The position numbers and the translations under genes were made by a program. Positions 7,288-17,175 of a DNA stretch of 64,000 nucleotides are shown piece after piece. Numbering within the stretch: position 1 is the stretch's first letter; each line of letters starts with the position of its first letter. Location: assembly GCA_001464455.1 (NCBI GenBank), contig LNEI01000026.1:1-64000 (forward strand). The letters are read 5' to 3'. Below the pieces are notes generated by a model. That model was not told the origin of the DNA, did no database searches, and saw only the letters and a program-made list of their open reading frames with translations. Source of the DNA: Acidobacteria bacterium Ga0077534. Its GTDB lineage: Bacteria > Acidobacteriota > Blastocatellia > Pyrinomonadales > Pyrinomonadaceae.

Positions 7288-9837
7288 TTATTTCTCACTT
7301 CCAAAACGCTTTACTTCAGCCGGTGTTGGAATGACGGCCAGCAATACATCAGCTGTTTCGCGGCCTGCGAAAGACTGCACACCAGTAGGTTTTGTCGCGG
7401 GAATCATTTTTTCAGGCAGTGTCTTTTCGTCGATATAGAAGATGTGTTCACCCGGCGGGAGGTCGGCAACGGTGAAGTTGCCGTCGCTATCGCTCAGCGT
7501 GTCTCGTCCGCTTGCGGTCACTATGCGAACGTCAGCGAGCGGGGACTCGCCCTTGTCGAATACTCCGTTTCCATTAGTATCAAGCCATACACGTCCGGTC
7601 ACACGTCCGGTCCGCACAAGGCGAAAGTCGAATTGGGTAGTCCTTCCGGGTTCAAGGATCAGATTGCGGGCACCCGAGTCGAGGAGCGTTAGGTCGGCAC
7701 GGACTGACAAAAGGTCGACATAAACCTTTCGCTCGCCCGACTGTAGAGCGTCGAAGGCGAATAGTCCATTGACATCGGTTTCGACGTATCGGTTTCCGTC
7801 TACTCGGACCTTAACGTTAGCCTGCGGCTTGTCGACGGCCGCGTCGTATTTTCCGTCACCATCGATGTCCTGATAAACCCGTCCAGAAACGCGGCTGAAG
7901 CTGTTTACCTCCGATGGAAGCGAATCTAAATATGCAGTTGCGTCGCGCTTGCGAAACAGGAGACCACGAAGCTTGACCAGGATCGTTGGCCCGGCACTTG
8001 TGTTGAGATAGTTGACCTGCAGCATCGATTCGCGTGGCAGATTAATATTCGCGCTCAACTTCTGATACGACGTGATACCGCCGCTCGGGTTGTAATTGTA
8101 ACCAAGCCCAGCTGCAAGGTTAATACGGTCGCTGAAGAAACGATTTGTGCGCCATTCAATGAGACCGTTCGAGGATCTTTGGCTCGCAAATCCCTGATTA
8201 AGCTCGATCGTGTTTCGATCGTTTACTTGAACATTTGCTCCGACCTGAAAGTTTGCCGATGCTGGGCCAAAGTTCTTGACCCGGCTCGCGTTGCCGAAAA
8301 GTCGCACCCGCTGAAAATTCTTCGAGACGTTTAACAGCGTGAACTCGCCTTTCCTGAAGTTCTGTGAGCTACTTTGCGTGTGTGAGATGTAAAAGGTCGG
8401 CTTATTCCCCCCTGGCGAGATCGCTACTGAGCTGGATATATAGCTCTCTGCGGATCCAACCCTGTTGGGTCGCTTTGTCGAACTCGCGGTAAGAGAGGTC
8501 GTCAGCCATTTCGTTGGCGACCAGGCAACACCGCCAGCCTTTAGATCGACCGGCTCTTTGCTGCCGGTCTGTGGAGCGAGAAAACTTGATCCGACATGAG
8601 CAAATCTAGCCTGAAACGATAGGTTCTCAGTCACTTGATAGGTGCCGGAAACCTCGAACGCGGCACCAGGACCATCGACGACACTGCCGTCATTTCGCGT
8701 TCCGCTGAACTGCCCAAACCCGACCTCAGTTTGAAACTGAGCCCTTCGTCCACCGAAATTAAAGCTTGTAGCAGCGACGTTTCCGGTTCGTCCTGAGCCT
8801 GAGAATCTCATGCCGCCCGCCGTGACGATCAGTGGCTGGAGGGGCCCGGAACCGAAAGGCTTGGTCGTCGTTGTGACGCCAAATATGTTCGTATCACGCG
8901 AATATCCAACGACTGTCGTGCCCGGCTCATCAAAAGTTCCGCCTCTCGTCGGGCTGCCCGAATTTGCTCGTCCCCCAAATGCGGCAATAGTGAAGTTTCC
9001 GACTGGAATACTAACCAATCCTCCGCGGACGTTTGAGGCTATAAGCTGCAATCCAGCAGCAGCACCGAGGTCGCCGGCAATATAGTTGTGCCCGTTTGGA
9101 CGTTCTAGATTGAACGTGAAATTACGCGGGGAAAACTTTCCTATCGAACTTGCAGATGAGTTTGAGACAAGACTGAACCGCCCATCGCCGAGACGGCCGA
9201 TGGCATTGATCGAAAGGTCGTGCGAGTTTGATGAAAAATAGCGATTTAGATTGTATTCGTATTCGGCAAGATATATCTCACCGATACCCCGTTTTTCCTT
9301 CTGTTGGGTTACTATCCCGGCTATTCCACGCCCTATCTGAACAACGTTCTTTTCCTTTTCAAATCTGATCGAGACTCCAAACAGCGGTGAAACGATCTCA
9401 ACGGGGAGCATCAGTTCGTCAAGGAACGGGGAAATGACGATCTGCCCCGGGTTTGAGATCGAAAGGACTGCCGAACCGTTTTCGAATACCTGGCCGCTGC
9501 GAGCGTCGAATGCGGTTCGAACACCGGTTTGGAGTAGCACGGAGAGCGAGCTGTTTGCGGTGTCGATCAAAACCGAATCACCCAGTGCGCGGGCTATGGC
9601 GGCAATCGGAATGTACAGACGCCCGTCGCGCATCTGGGCGGCGCTATTCGGCCCGGTTAAAGCACGACCATTGACTACGATCGTCGAAAACCCGACCTGC
9701 GTTTTCGCTCCGGATGCTGATCGTGTATCCCGATCTGACCTGTTGTCTATGGCCGGTGCGAGGCGCACCAAGGCCATCAGCATCAGGAGGGCCGGAATCA
9801 GGAATAGCGGTTTCATGGCTTCGAAATATATCGACAA
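7288..9837 (-). CDS. Large outer-membrane protein, usher-like beta-barrel with C-terminal SdrD_B-like repeats
   Basis: N-terminal VVNGRALTG...LYIPIAAIARAL; long beta-strand-rich centre; two repeats of GRVYQDIDGDGKYDAAVDKPQANVKV / GRVWLDTNGNGVFDKGESPLADVRI; probable start at Met 9816. Confidence 0.6.
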   Translation of the reverse strand: MSIYFEAMKPLFLIPALLMLMALVRLAPAIDNRSDRDTRSASGAKTQVGFSTIVVNGRALTGPNSAAQMRDGRLYIPIAAIARALGDSVLIDTANSSLSVLLQTGVRTAFDARSGQVFENGSAVLSISNPGQIVISPFLDELMLPVEIVSPLFGVSIRFEKEKNVVQIGRGIAGIVTQQKEKRGIGEIYLAEYEYNLNRYFSSNSHDLSINAIGRLGDGRFSLVSNSSASSIGKFSPRNFTFNLERPNGHNYIAGDLGAAAGLQLIASNVRGGLVSIPVGNFTIAAFGGRANSGSPTRGGTFDEPGTTVVGYSRDTNIFGVTTTTKPFGSGPLQPLIVTAGGMRFSGSGRTGNVAATSFNFGGRRAQFQTEVGFGQFSGTRNDGSVVDGPGAAFEVSGTYQVTENLSFQARFAHVGSSFLAPQTGSKEPVDLKAGGVAWSPTKWLTTSLTASSTKRPNRVGSAESYISSSVAISPGGNKPTFYISHTQSSSQNFRKGEFTLLNVSKNFQRVRLFGNASRVKNFGPASANFQVGANVQVNDRNTIELNQGFASQRSSNGLIEWRTNRFFSDRINLAAGLGYNYNPSGGITSYQKLSANINLPRESMLQVNYLNTSAGPTILVKLRGLLFRKRDATAYLDSLPSEVNSFSRVSGRVYQDIDGDGKYDAAVDKPQANVKVRVDGNRYVETDVNGLFAFDALQSGERKVYVDLLSVRADLTLLDSGARNLILEPGRTTQFDFRLVRTGRVTGRVWLDTNGNGVFDKGESPLADVRIVTASGRDTLSDSDGNFTVADLPPGEHIFYIDEKTLPEKMIPATKPTGVQSFAGRETADVLLAVIPTPAEVKRFGSEK

Positions 9838-9840
9838 AAG

Positions 9841-10689
9841 CTACGGCTTCTTAGGCTGGTTGCCTGAGTTTGCGATTTGCGGTGCGGGGTTAATAACTAG
9901 GTCGGTAACACCTTCGGTAGGGGGGCGCCCGTCTTTGAAATCGATCCTATATTTGACCGTATACTTTCCAGCAACAAGTTCCTTTTCGATCTTGGTTGGC
10001 TTTGCGGTTTCAGTGTTCGCAAGTATCGGCAGGATCTCCGATTCAGGAACATCAGCAACCGCTCTGCCCTCCGCATCAAAGACCGAGATCGAGGCTGTTG
10101 GACGAATGACACTGTTTCCTTCGTTCCTCAGTTTGGGCGTGACGGTTACGCCGCCGTCCTTTGCCTCGGCGATTAAGTCGCCGAATTCGCCCTTCCGGGT
10201 GAGCTTTCCAACCTTGATATAGAAGACTGACGCGAGGCGATAGCGGACAACGATCTGCTTCGAGTTTTGAGCAAACTTTAGCGTGTCAGCCCTCTGCTCG
10301 ATGATCAACGCTGCAAGATGATCGCCAGCCGCCGCATTAGCGGGAACCGAGACGGTTACGCGGATAGCGTGCGGGACATTTGGTGATACAGCAGCCTCGC
10401 CCGGCGTGTAGATGAGCCACGGGCTTGCTGAGTTCGGACGGGTATTTGCGGGAAAATATTCAACGAGGCCTTCCTTACTTATTGTCCAGTCATTTAGTGT
10501 CGCGACGATGCGAACCGGCTTGGCGACTGCGTCTTCGGCCTTATAGTCGAGGTTGAGAACGACGGTTGTCTCCGTTCCCGGCATCATCTCAAGCTCGAAG
10601 CGGGCAGGTGATAACGCCATGCTGCCGCTCTGCCCAAAGGCTGCGGAGGTTAATAGAAGTACAAATAATGAAATGAGAAGTTTATTCAT
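9841..10689 (-). CDS. Periplasmic pilus-chaperone-like protein (Ig-fold)
   Basis: Signal peptide; MALSPARFELEMMPGTETTVVLNL...HAIRVTVSVPANAAAGDHLAALIIEQ pattern; adjacent to usher-like and subunit-like genes. Confidence 0.55.
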   Translation of the reverse strand: MNKLLISLFVLLLTSAAFGQSGSMALSPARFELEMMPGTETTVVLNLDYKAEDAVAKPVRIVATLNDWTISKEGLVEYFPANTRPNSASPWLIYTPGEAAVSPNVPHAIRVTVSVPANAAAGDHLAALIIEQRADTLKFAQNSKQIVVRYRLASVFYIKVGKLTRKGEFGDLIAEAKDGGVTVTPKLRNEGNSVIRPTASISVFDAEGRAVADVPESEILPILANTETAKPTKIEKELVAGKYTVKYRIDFKDGRPPTEGVTDLVINPAPQIANSGNQPKKP

Positions 10690-10710
10690 GACAATTTGTT
10701 GATGCGGTGC

Positions 10711-11385
10711 TTAGCAAACAAGTGCGGGCCCGGAACCTATAGTGAAGGTAACAGTTGTGCTGTTGCTGCCCGCAGCATAAAACTGCGGGGTCATTACAAA
10801 GATGACGTTGATTATCCAGCCATTGTCGGTTCGTCGGCTAGCGTTGATACGGGAAAGTGTGGGTCCGCTAAGAATAACGGTCGAACCAGTGACCGTCGCA
10901 AGAGACGAAACATAGGATATTCTTCCTGCGGCATTCGTGGTAATTCCAACTGCGGGATTCGCCGTGATCGCCGGATTGTATGTATCGGGGGTCGAACAAG
11001 TTTGCGAGCGATTTCCCATTTGTGTAAATGTTCGTTCGAGGCCGAAGCCAACGTCTGAACGCTGCAGAGCCTGGGGATCGACGTTGGTACCACCGGAGAC
11101 CGAAACCGATACTTGATAGGCGGCGACGCTGCGTATCGCGATTGGTACATTGGCTGTTATGATCCCGTTGGTGTTTGATGGGGACACTTCTCCCCAATTG
11201 ATGGTAACGCTCAGGTTGGTCACCGTGCTCGAAGTGCCAACGATCGATCCGCCCTGTGATCCGATCAGGGTCGGCAAGCCTCCACTCGAAATGTCGAATG
11301 TTTGAGCCGCTACAACACCGGCAGTAACGAAAACAAACACGACGATGCGAAGCAAACCACTAAGCTTTGTATTTGAACTGATCAT
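10711..11385 (-). CDS. Secreted pilin-like subunit, third in operon; contains cysteines
   Basis: Signal peptide; TNLSVTINWGEVSPSNTNGIITANVPIAIRS matches the core of the two upstream paralogues; ATGA overlap with the upstream gene. Confidence 0.55.
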   Translation of the reverse strand: MISSNTKLSGLLRIVVFVFVTAGVVAAQTFDISSGGLPTLIGSQGGSIVGTSSTVTNLSVTINWGEVSPSNTNGIITANVPIAIRSVAAYQVSVSVSGGTNVDPQALQRSDVGFGLERTFTQMGNRSQTCSTPDTYNPAITANPAVGITTNAAGRISYVSSLATVTGSTVILSGPTLSRINASRRTDNGWIINVIFVMTPQFYAAGSNSTTVTFTIGSGPALVC

Positions 11386-12089
11386 GGTGCTGAGATCGTG
11401 AAGGTAGCGAGAACAGTCGTCGTCCCATCCTCGTAGAACTGAGGCTTAATAGCAAAAATTGCGGGTAGAGTGAGGCCGTTCGTGTTGCTTCGAGGAACGG
11501 CGTTCATGACGAACGAACCCGTTAATGCGGTGGTCGCTGCTGCAAATGATCCAAGATGCGAGCGAATGGCGGTGAACTGATACCGTCCGGTCGTAGCGTT
11601 CACGGAACCGTTGGATGCGAGGGTCGGATCACCGGATGTTGCGTTGGTATCCGTTCCGCCGGTATTTACGCCGATGCCGGTTCGCGAGATAGTTCCGAGT
11701 CCGAACCCGATGTCGGAAGCCGTGATCCGATTCGCCGTAGTCCCGGTGCTTGAGACCGCGGCGGACATCGTCAAAGCGTAGCTTGCGTTGGTGCGGAGTT
11801 TAAGGGGTATGCTTGCGGTAACAAAGCTGCTCGTATTTGAGGGGCCGAGTTCGCCGAGGTTTATGACAACGGCAAGAGGGTTGTTCGCTGTACCGTTGGT
11901 GGTAACGCCGCCTCCCGAGTTGCCGGTAAGCGTTACAGAGCCGCCCGAGTCCAACTCGACAAATTTTGAAACTGTGGCACTCATGTTAACGGTGCCGGTT
12001 GTGCTTTGCGACAATGCGGAAGATGCGAGTGCTACAAGAACAGCGATCGCCGCCAGGAGCAGCGAATACGCTCTACTCATTCCTTTCAT
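11382..12089 (-). CDS. Secreted pilin-like subunit, paralogue of 12174-12869
   Basis: TTGTVNMSATVSKFVELDSGGSVTLTGNSGGGVTTNGTANNPLAVVINLGELGPSNTSSFVTAS, near-identical architecture to its neighbour. Confidence 0.6.
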   Translation of the reverse strand: MKGMSRAYSLLLAAIAVLVALASSALSQSTTGTVNMSATVSKFVELDSGGSVTLTGNSGGGVTTNGTANNPLAVVINLGELGPSNTSSFVTASIPLKLRTNASYALTMSAAVSSTGTTANRITASDIGFGLGTISRTGIGVNTGGTDTNATSGDPTLASNGSVNATTGRYQFTAIRSHLGSFAAATTALTGSFVMNAVPRSNTNGLTLPAIFAIKPQFYEDGTTTVLATFTISAP

Positions 12090-12173
12090 CTAAATTTCTC
12101 CAACTAAGGTTGGTGATGCCGCCGCCGGCATGTCCTGCGGCGGCACAACCAGGCAATGGCCGTTAGGCCTAAG

Positions 12174-12869
12174 TTATGGTGCGGTTACCGTAAAAGTAGC
12201 TGCAACGGTCGTGGTGCCAACTTCATAGAACTGCGGCTTGACCGCGAAAATGGCAGGAACTGTCAGTCCGTTAGTATTGCTACGCGGGACTGCATTTAAT
12301 ATACGTGCACCGCTGAGAGCGGTTGTCGCTGCTGTGAATGCCCCCAGGTTTGACCGGGTGGCGGTGAATTCGAAACGTCCGCTGGTCGCATTTACTGCTC
12401 CATTGGCCGCGAGAGTCGGGTCTCCCGAGGTGGCATTGGTGTCGGTTCCAGTTGTATGGACCCCGACGCCGCTTCGGGTAACCGTGCCGAGACCGAAACC
12501 TACGTCAGCGGCGCCGATCTCTTCTGCTGTTGTTCCCGTGCTGCTGACCGTCGCGGTAAGCGTCATGTTGTAAGCCGCGTTGCTGCGAAGCTTGAGAGGC
12601 ACGCTTGCTGTAACGAAGCTCGATGTATTGCTTGGGCCAAGTTCGCCGAGATTGACGACGACCGCAAGCGGGCTATTCGCGGTGCCGTCCGTGGTGACGC
12701 CACCGCCGGTGTTGCCGCTTAGTGTAACGGCACCACCGGACTGGATCTCGACGAATTTCGAGACAGTTCCGCTTAAATTCACAGTGCCTGTGGTCTGCGC
12801 GTTAACGCCGACCGCAACCAGCGAGGTGAACAATACCGCTTTTACGGCTGTTGTGATGGTTTTGAACAT
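12174..12869 (-). CDS. Secreted pilin-like subunit, first in operon
   Basis: Signal peptide; TTGTVNLSGTVSKFVEIQSGGAVTLSGNTGGGVTTDGTANSPLAVVVNLGELGPSNTSSFVTAS. Confidence 0.6.
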   Translation of the reverse strand: MFKTITTAVKAVLFTSLVAVGVNAQTTGTVNLSGTVSKFVEIQSGGAVTLSGNTGGGVTTDGTANSPLAVVVNLGELGPSNTSSFVTASVPLKLRSNAAYNMTLTATVSSTGTTAEEIGAADVGFGLGTVTRSGVGVHTTGTDTNATSGDPTLAANGAVNATSGRFEFTATRSNLGAFTAATTALSGARILNAVPRSNTNGLTVPAIFAVKPQFYEVGTTTVAATFTVTAP

Positions 12870-13231
12870 TTTTCTATTCCTAACTCCTAAAGGTGATGTA
12901 GATAATTCATACGGATATCCTAGGGAGCAATAAATGCTTCTCCGAAAAGCGCTTTATCTCGCTCACGCTTGTTCCTACAGATCGGGTCAAGCGTTCAACG
13001 CAGTCATTTCGAAAGCGACACAAATTGTTGTGGGGATATTCGTGGCAGGATGCGCGGAAGAACCACGCACTTTTGAGATTATAGGAACAACCGCGAGGTG
13101 TCAACAATTTTGTTAAAGTTTTAACAGCCACGGTAAATTGTCGACAGCGGCACTCAAGAAAATGCTCACATCGGTTGCGGGCAATGACCTTTTTACTACT
13201 GAGTGATATTATCTGAAAGAGGCAATAAGAT

Positions 13232-13537
13232 ATGAAATTACCTGGTGGATTAGACATACAGTCGATGATGCAGCAAGCCCAGCAGATGCAGGAGCAGATG
13301 GGGCGACAGATGAAGGAGCTGGTAGTCGAAGCAGCTGCGGGTGGCGGCGCCGTTTCCGTAAAGATGCGGGGCGACTTTGAAGTATTGGGGCTTACGATAT
13401 CGCCTGACCTCGTAAAGGACGGCGACGTTGAAATGCTTCAGGATCTTACTGTTGCTGCTCTTAATGAAGCTCGGCGCAAGGTTGAAGAATCGCTAAAAGG
13501 AAAATTGGGCGGAATGCTGCCGCCGGGACTGATGTAG
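13232..13537 (+). CDS. YbaB/EbfC family nucleoid-associated protein
   Basis: MMQQAQQMQEQMGRQMKELVVEAAAGGGAVSVKMRGDFEVLGLTISPDLV; upstream of recR. Confidence 0.93.
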   Translation: MKLPGGLDIQSMMQQAQQMQEQMGRQMKELVVEAAAGGGAVSVKMRGDFEVLGLTISPDLVKDGDVEMLQDLTVAALNEARRKVEESLKGKLGGMLPPGLM

Positions 13538-13601
13538 TTCGAAGAGTTACTTTCTTTAGAGCACTGCGCGCTTGGAGTCGAGTACCTTGAAATTTTCTTA
13601 A

Positions 13602-14216
13602 ATGTTGGATTATTCAGAACCAGTCGCAAAGCTGATAGACGAGTTCAAGCGACTTCCCGGCGTCGGTCATAAGTCAGCTCAACGGCTGGCTTTTTACATT
13701 TTGCGCAGACCGCAGGCTGAGGTTGATGCGTTCGCTCAGGCGCTGATCGAGGTAAAAGCCCGAATTGTCTTTTGCTCGAATTGTAATAATCTGACGGATG
13801 TCGACCCGTGCCTATACTGCGGCAATCCGAAACGTGACCGCTCGACCATCTGCATCGTTGAAGAGCCGTACAATGTCGTAGCGGTTGAAAAGACTAGGTC
13901 CTTCAAAGGTTTGTATCACGTCCTTCATGGTACGTTGTCGCCAATGCGAAATATTGGCCCGGATGAGCTGATGCTCGCAAACCTTATCCCACGGCTTCGT
14001 CCGGAGAATAATCAGGGAATAGAGATCAGGGAGATAATAGTCGCTACTAACCCTACTACGGAAGGCGAGGCGACGGCGAATTATATCGCTCGTCTCCTGA
14101 AGCCGCTGGGAGTCATGGTCACAAGGATCGCGATGGGAATGCCAGTCGGTTCTGATTTGGAATTTGTAGATGAAGTGACAATGGATCGTGCTTTGGCTAA
14201 TCGCCATGTGATCTAG
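13602..14216 (+). CDS. recR: Recombination protein RecR
   Basis: LIDEFKRLPGVGHKSAQRLAFYIL; C4 zinc finger CSNCNNLTDVDPCLYC; Toprim region. Confidence 0.96.
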   Translation: MLDYSEPVAKLIDEFKRLPGVGHKSAQRLAFYILRRPQAEVDAFAQALIEVKARIVFCSNCNNLTDVDPCLYCGNPKRDRSTICIVEEPYNVVAVEKTRSFKGLYHVLHGTLSPMRNIGPDELMLANLIPRLRPENNQGIEIREIIVATNPTTEGEATANYIARLLKPLGVMVTRIAMGMPVGSDLEFVDEVTMDRALANRHVI

Positions 14217-14294
14217 TGCCGGAACCAGAAATAGAAGCGACCGGTAATTCCCCCAAAGGGCACAAAGTACCGGCCGCAATAACGGTAGTTTGGA

Positions 14295-14954
14295 TTAGAA
14301 CCTAACCGATTCTTCCTTAGCGTCAGACGCGCTTCGCGAAATACGCCATTCCTCTTCAGTCTCGTAGAAATTTACATCAAAGCTAAGCAAAGATTTTGCC
14401 GAGATACCCTCGAATTCATTCGGGGCATCCTCAAACCTTGCGATCGTACCGATACCGATGACTTCGCTGCCGACTTCCTTGACTAGCTCAATGGTTTCAC
14501 GAATAGCTTTTCCAGAGCGGTTGATATCGTCGACAATTATCGCCGGATATACTTCATAGTCCGACATATACTGCCGAAACTGCCGGGTTCCGTTTTCCAT
14601 CTCCGCCCAGTAGATCTGGTCTGCTCCGAGGGCTTCCCGAACACCGAAAGCTACCATGATGCCGCCCGGACTTGGGCTGATCACTGAAACGCGCGGTAAC
14701 CGGCTCGCAATCGATTTTTCTTTTCGAAAGAGACGGCTTAAACCGACCGAGAGGATCCGTGCATTGTCGTAAAACCGAAATGCCAGCGGCATCTGGAAGT
14801 AGTGCGACGCGTGCTTGCCATTAGGGTAAACGAAGTGTCCTTTGCGGTAGGCACCTGTTTTTGTGAGGATGTCCATCACCGCTTCGGGCGGGGGAACAAG
14901 ATCGACCATAGAAGTTTTTCTCCTTTTACTAAGACAAAAGTATACAACGCCCAT
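14295..14954 (-). CDS. Phosphoribosyltransferase family protein (orotate PRTase-like)
   Basis: YPAIIVDDINRSGKAIRETIELVKEVGSEVIGIGTIARF PRPP-binding motif. Confidence 0.8.
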   Translation of the reverse strand: MGVVYFCLSKRRKTSMVDLVPPPEAVMDILTKTGAYRKGHFVYPNGKHASHYFQMPLAFRFYDNARILSVGLSRLFRKEKSIASRLPRVSVISPSPGGIMVAFGVREALGADQIYWAEMENGTRQFRQYMSDYEVYPAIIVDDINRSGKAIRETIELVKEVGSEVIGIGTIARFEDAPNEFEGISAKSLLSFDVNFYETEEEWRISRSASDAKEESVRF

Positions 14955-15039
14955 CGACTTCGGAGAAAGTCGAGTAATGTCGAGAGTTTAGAGGTTCGAG
15001 GTGCGAACGACGGATAACCTCGAATTAGGATGTCAAATG

Positions 15040-15528
15040 TTACTCGCCCCATCCAAGAGCACGCCTAACAAGGAATTGTTGATCAAGACTCATCTCCGCA
15101 GGAACGGTTTCAATATCGAACCAACCCAGCTCCAGGATCTCTTTGCTCAAAACCCTAGCCTCGCCAACCGCCGTAGCGGTAAAAATGATCTCGATATGAC
15201 GCTTTAATGTGCGGGTCCGATAGAGCGAAACATCGCGAAGATCGAGTCCAGTCTCCTCCTTGATCTCTCTCCGAAATCCAGCCTCGGGCTGCTCCCCCGG
15301 TTCCAGAAAGCCGCCCGGCACGCCCCAGCCCGAGTCCGGCCTTAGAACGTGATTTAGCAACAAGACCTGGCCATCGTCATTTACAATGACGCCGGCGGCC
15401 GAAACGGTGAATTTCGTCTGCACGCTTCGCGAAACCAAAACACGCATGCCCCTCGGCATCCGTTTCCATATTTTCCCCGCTATCGTATAAAGCATCAGCT
15501 GGTACGAGTTTACGCTAAACAAAAACAA
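15040..15528 (-). CDS. NUDIX hydrolase
   Basis: Nudix box GGFLEPGEQPEAGFRREIKEETGLDL. Confidence 0.92.
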   Translation of the reverse strand: MFLFSVNSYQLMLYTIAGKIWKRMPRGMRVLVSRSVQTKFTVSAAGVIVNDDGQVLLLNHVLRPDSGWGVPGGFLEPGEQPEAGFRREIKEETGLDLRDVSLYRTRTLKRHIEIIFTATAVGEARVLSKEILELGWFDIETVPAEMSLDQQFLVRRALGWGE

Positions 15529-15627
15529 GGAAACAGTCGCACTTGCTTTGCGCTTGACTCGTGTTTTCGGAACTTTGGTTATAACATTGTCGGCTGGACG
15601 TAAAACCTACGTTTCAACTCAAAGTGT

Positions 15628-16194
15628 ATGCCAAGGATCTTAGCCCTAGCGGGCAGCTATCGCGAAAATTCGTTTAACAAGCGCGTTCTGGCGATCGCCG
15701 CCGATGGTGCCCGTGCTGCCGGGGCAGACGTGACGCTTATCGACCTTCGAGATTTTCCATTACCGATCTTTGATACAGATGCGGTCGAAAGAAACGGGTT
15801 TGACGCCCAAGCTCTGCGTCTGCAGGACATCATGAATGACCATGATGGGTTTCTGATCGCGTCGCCCGAGTATAACGGCGGCATTCCGGGCGGCTTTAAG
15901 AACGCGATCGACTGGGCTTCGCGGGCGAATGATAAATACAAGATGTACGGCCCGATCAAAGGCAAGACGGCGGCTTTGATCACCGCCTCGCCGGGGCAAT
16001 TTGGTGGGATTCGTTGCTTGGCGCATCTTCGCGGTGTCTTTACGATCATGGGCGTTCACGTATTGCCAATGGAGATCGCGGTCGGGTTTGTCAGTCAGAA
16101 GTTCGAAGTCGACAGCGGCGAGCTGACGGACGAGAAGACCAAGAGCTTGCTCGAAAATCTTGGCGCGACCCTCGCGAATGTGTTAAAAACCTAG
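15628..16194 (+). CDS. NADPH-dependent FMN reductase
   Basis: ILALAGSYRENSFNKRVLAIAADGARAAGADVTLIDL; SPEYNGGIPGGFKNAIDW. Confidence 0.93.
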   Translation: MPRILALAGSYRENSFNKRVLAIAADGARAAGADVTLIDLRDFPLPIFDTDAVERNGFDAQALRLQDIMNDHDGFLIASPEYNGGIPGGFKNAIDWASRANDKYKMYGPIKGKTAALITASPGQFGGIRCLAHLRGVFTIMGVHVLPMEIAVGFVSQKFEVDSGELTDEKTKSLLENLGATLANVLKT

Positions 16195-16209
16195 AACGCG
16201 GTTTTTACG

Positions 16210-17028
16210 ATGATATTTCGGGCACACATACCCAGATTCCCGCTCGGCCAGTTTGTCGAGGTGATCATCTATTACGAAGGCGTCCAGCACACGCACAAGG
16301 TCGATCGCTTTCTGCCGAATGGCGACACCGAGATCCTGATCGATTTTCACGACGCTCCACAGTACATCTACGACAACGAAAGTCTCAAAGAGATCCAGGC
16401 TTGCAATCACGTTTGGGCTTCGGGATTTCGTACCGAGCCGATCACGATCCCTTCCGGAACCGACGCGGCGATGATGGTGATCGCTTTCAAAAAAGGCATG
16501 GCTGCGCCGTTTTTCCCGTTCCCTATGGGAGAAATTGCGGATAGTGTGGTCGATGCCGATCTGGTCTGGGGAACTGATTTTGGTTTGCTTCGCGAGCAGT
16601 TGCTGGCAACCAAAGACGTCGACGAGCGGTTCCGCATCGTCGAGGATTTCCTAATTCGTGAGTTCCAATCCCAAATGGCGATAAACCCCTGCGTGGCTTT
16701 CGCAGTCGAGGAAATGACTACGCATCCCGATGCCGTGAGCATCGCCCGGATGAATGAAAAGATCGGCTACTCACAAAAGCATTTCACCGACATGTTCCGC
16801 CGACAGGTCGGCGTGACGCCGAAATCGTATCTAAAGATAATGCGCTTCCAAAAGGCCGTCCGTACCATCGACGCCGCCGACAACATCGATTGGGGCCAAA
16901 TCTCGCTCGAATGCGGCTTTTACGACCAGTCACACTTCATCAACGATTTCAAGCACTTCGCCGGCTTCACGCCCGAGCAGTACGCTAAGATCCATACGAA
17001 TTATCAGAACTACATTCCGGTTGGTTGA
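16210..17028 (+). CDS. AraC family transcriptional regulator
   Basis: IGYSQKHFTDMFRRQVGVTPKSYLKIMRFQKAV...GFYDQSHFINDFKHFAGFTPEQY. Confidence 0.92.
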   Translation: MIFRAHIPRFPLGQFVEVIIYYEGVQHTHKVDRFLPNGDTEILIDFHDAPQYIYDNESLKEIQACNHVWASGFRTEPITIPSGTDAAMMVIAFKKGMAAPFFPFPMGEIADSVVDADLVWGTDFGLLREQLLATKDVDERFRIVEDFLIREFQSQMAINPCVAFAVEEMTTHPDAVSIARMNEKIGYSQKHFTDMFRRQVGVTPKSYLKIMRFQKAVRTIDAADNIDWGQISLECGFYDQSHFINDFKHFAGFTPEQYAKIHTNYQNYIPVG

Positions 17029-17175
17029 CCGTCCGTTATTGATTTGCGTTTCCTTGCGTACCTCGCGGGCGTTGCATGAAACCGCATTTATCACGAACAG
17101 ATCGCCAAGAGGCCGCAAGCAAAGCAGGTAATTTTTTTCCAATACATCTCGCTTGGCGTCGCGTAATCTCGCGAT

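Noticed and set aside
9434-10222. 262-aa plus-strand ORF spanning the usher-like/chaperone-like junction
   Set aside because: Antisense to two better-supported coding regions; no recognisable domain.
17044-17126. Possible inverted repeat with ttgcgtttccttgcg and cgccaagaggccgcaagc
   Set aside because: Too degenerate to support as a structured element from this copy alone.
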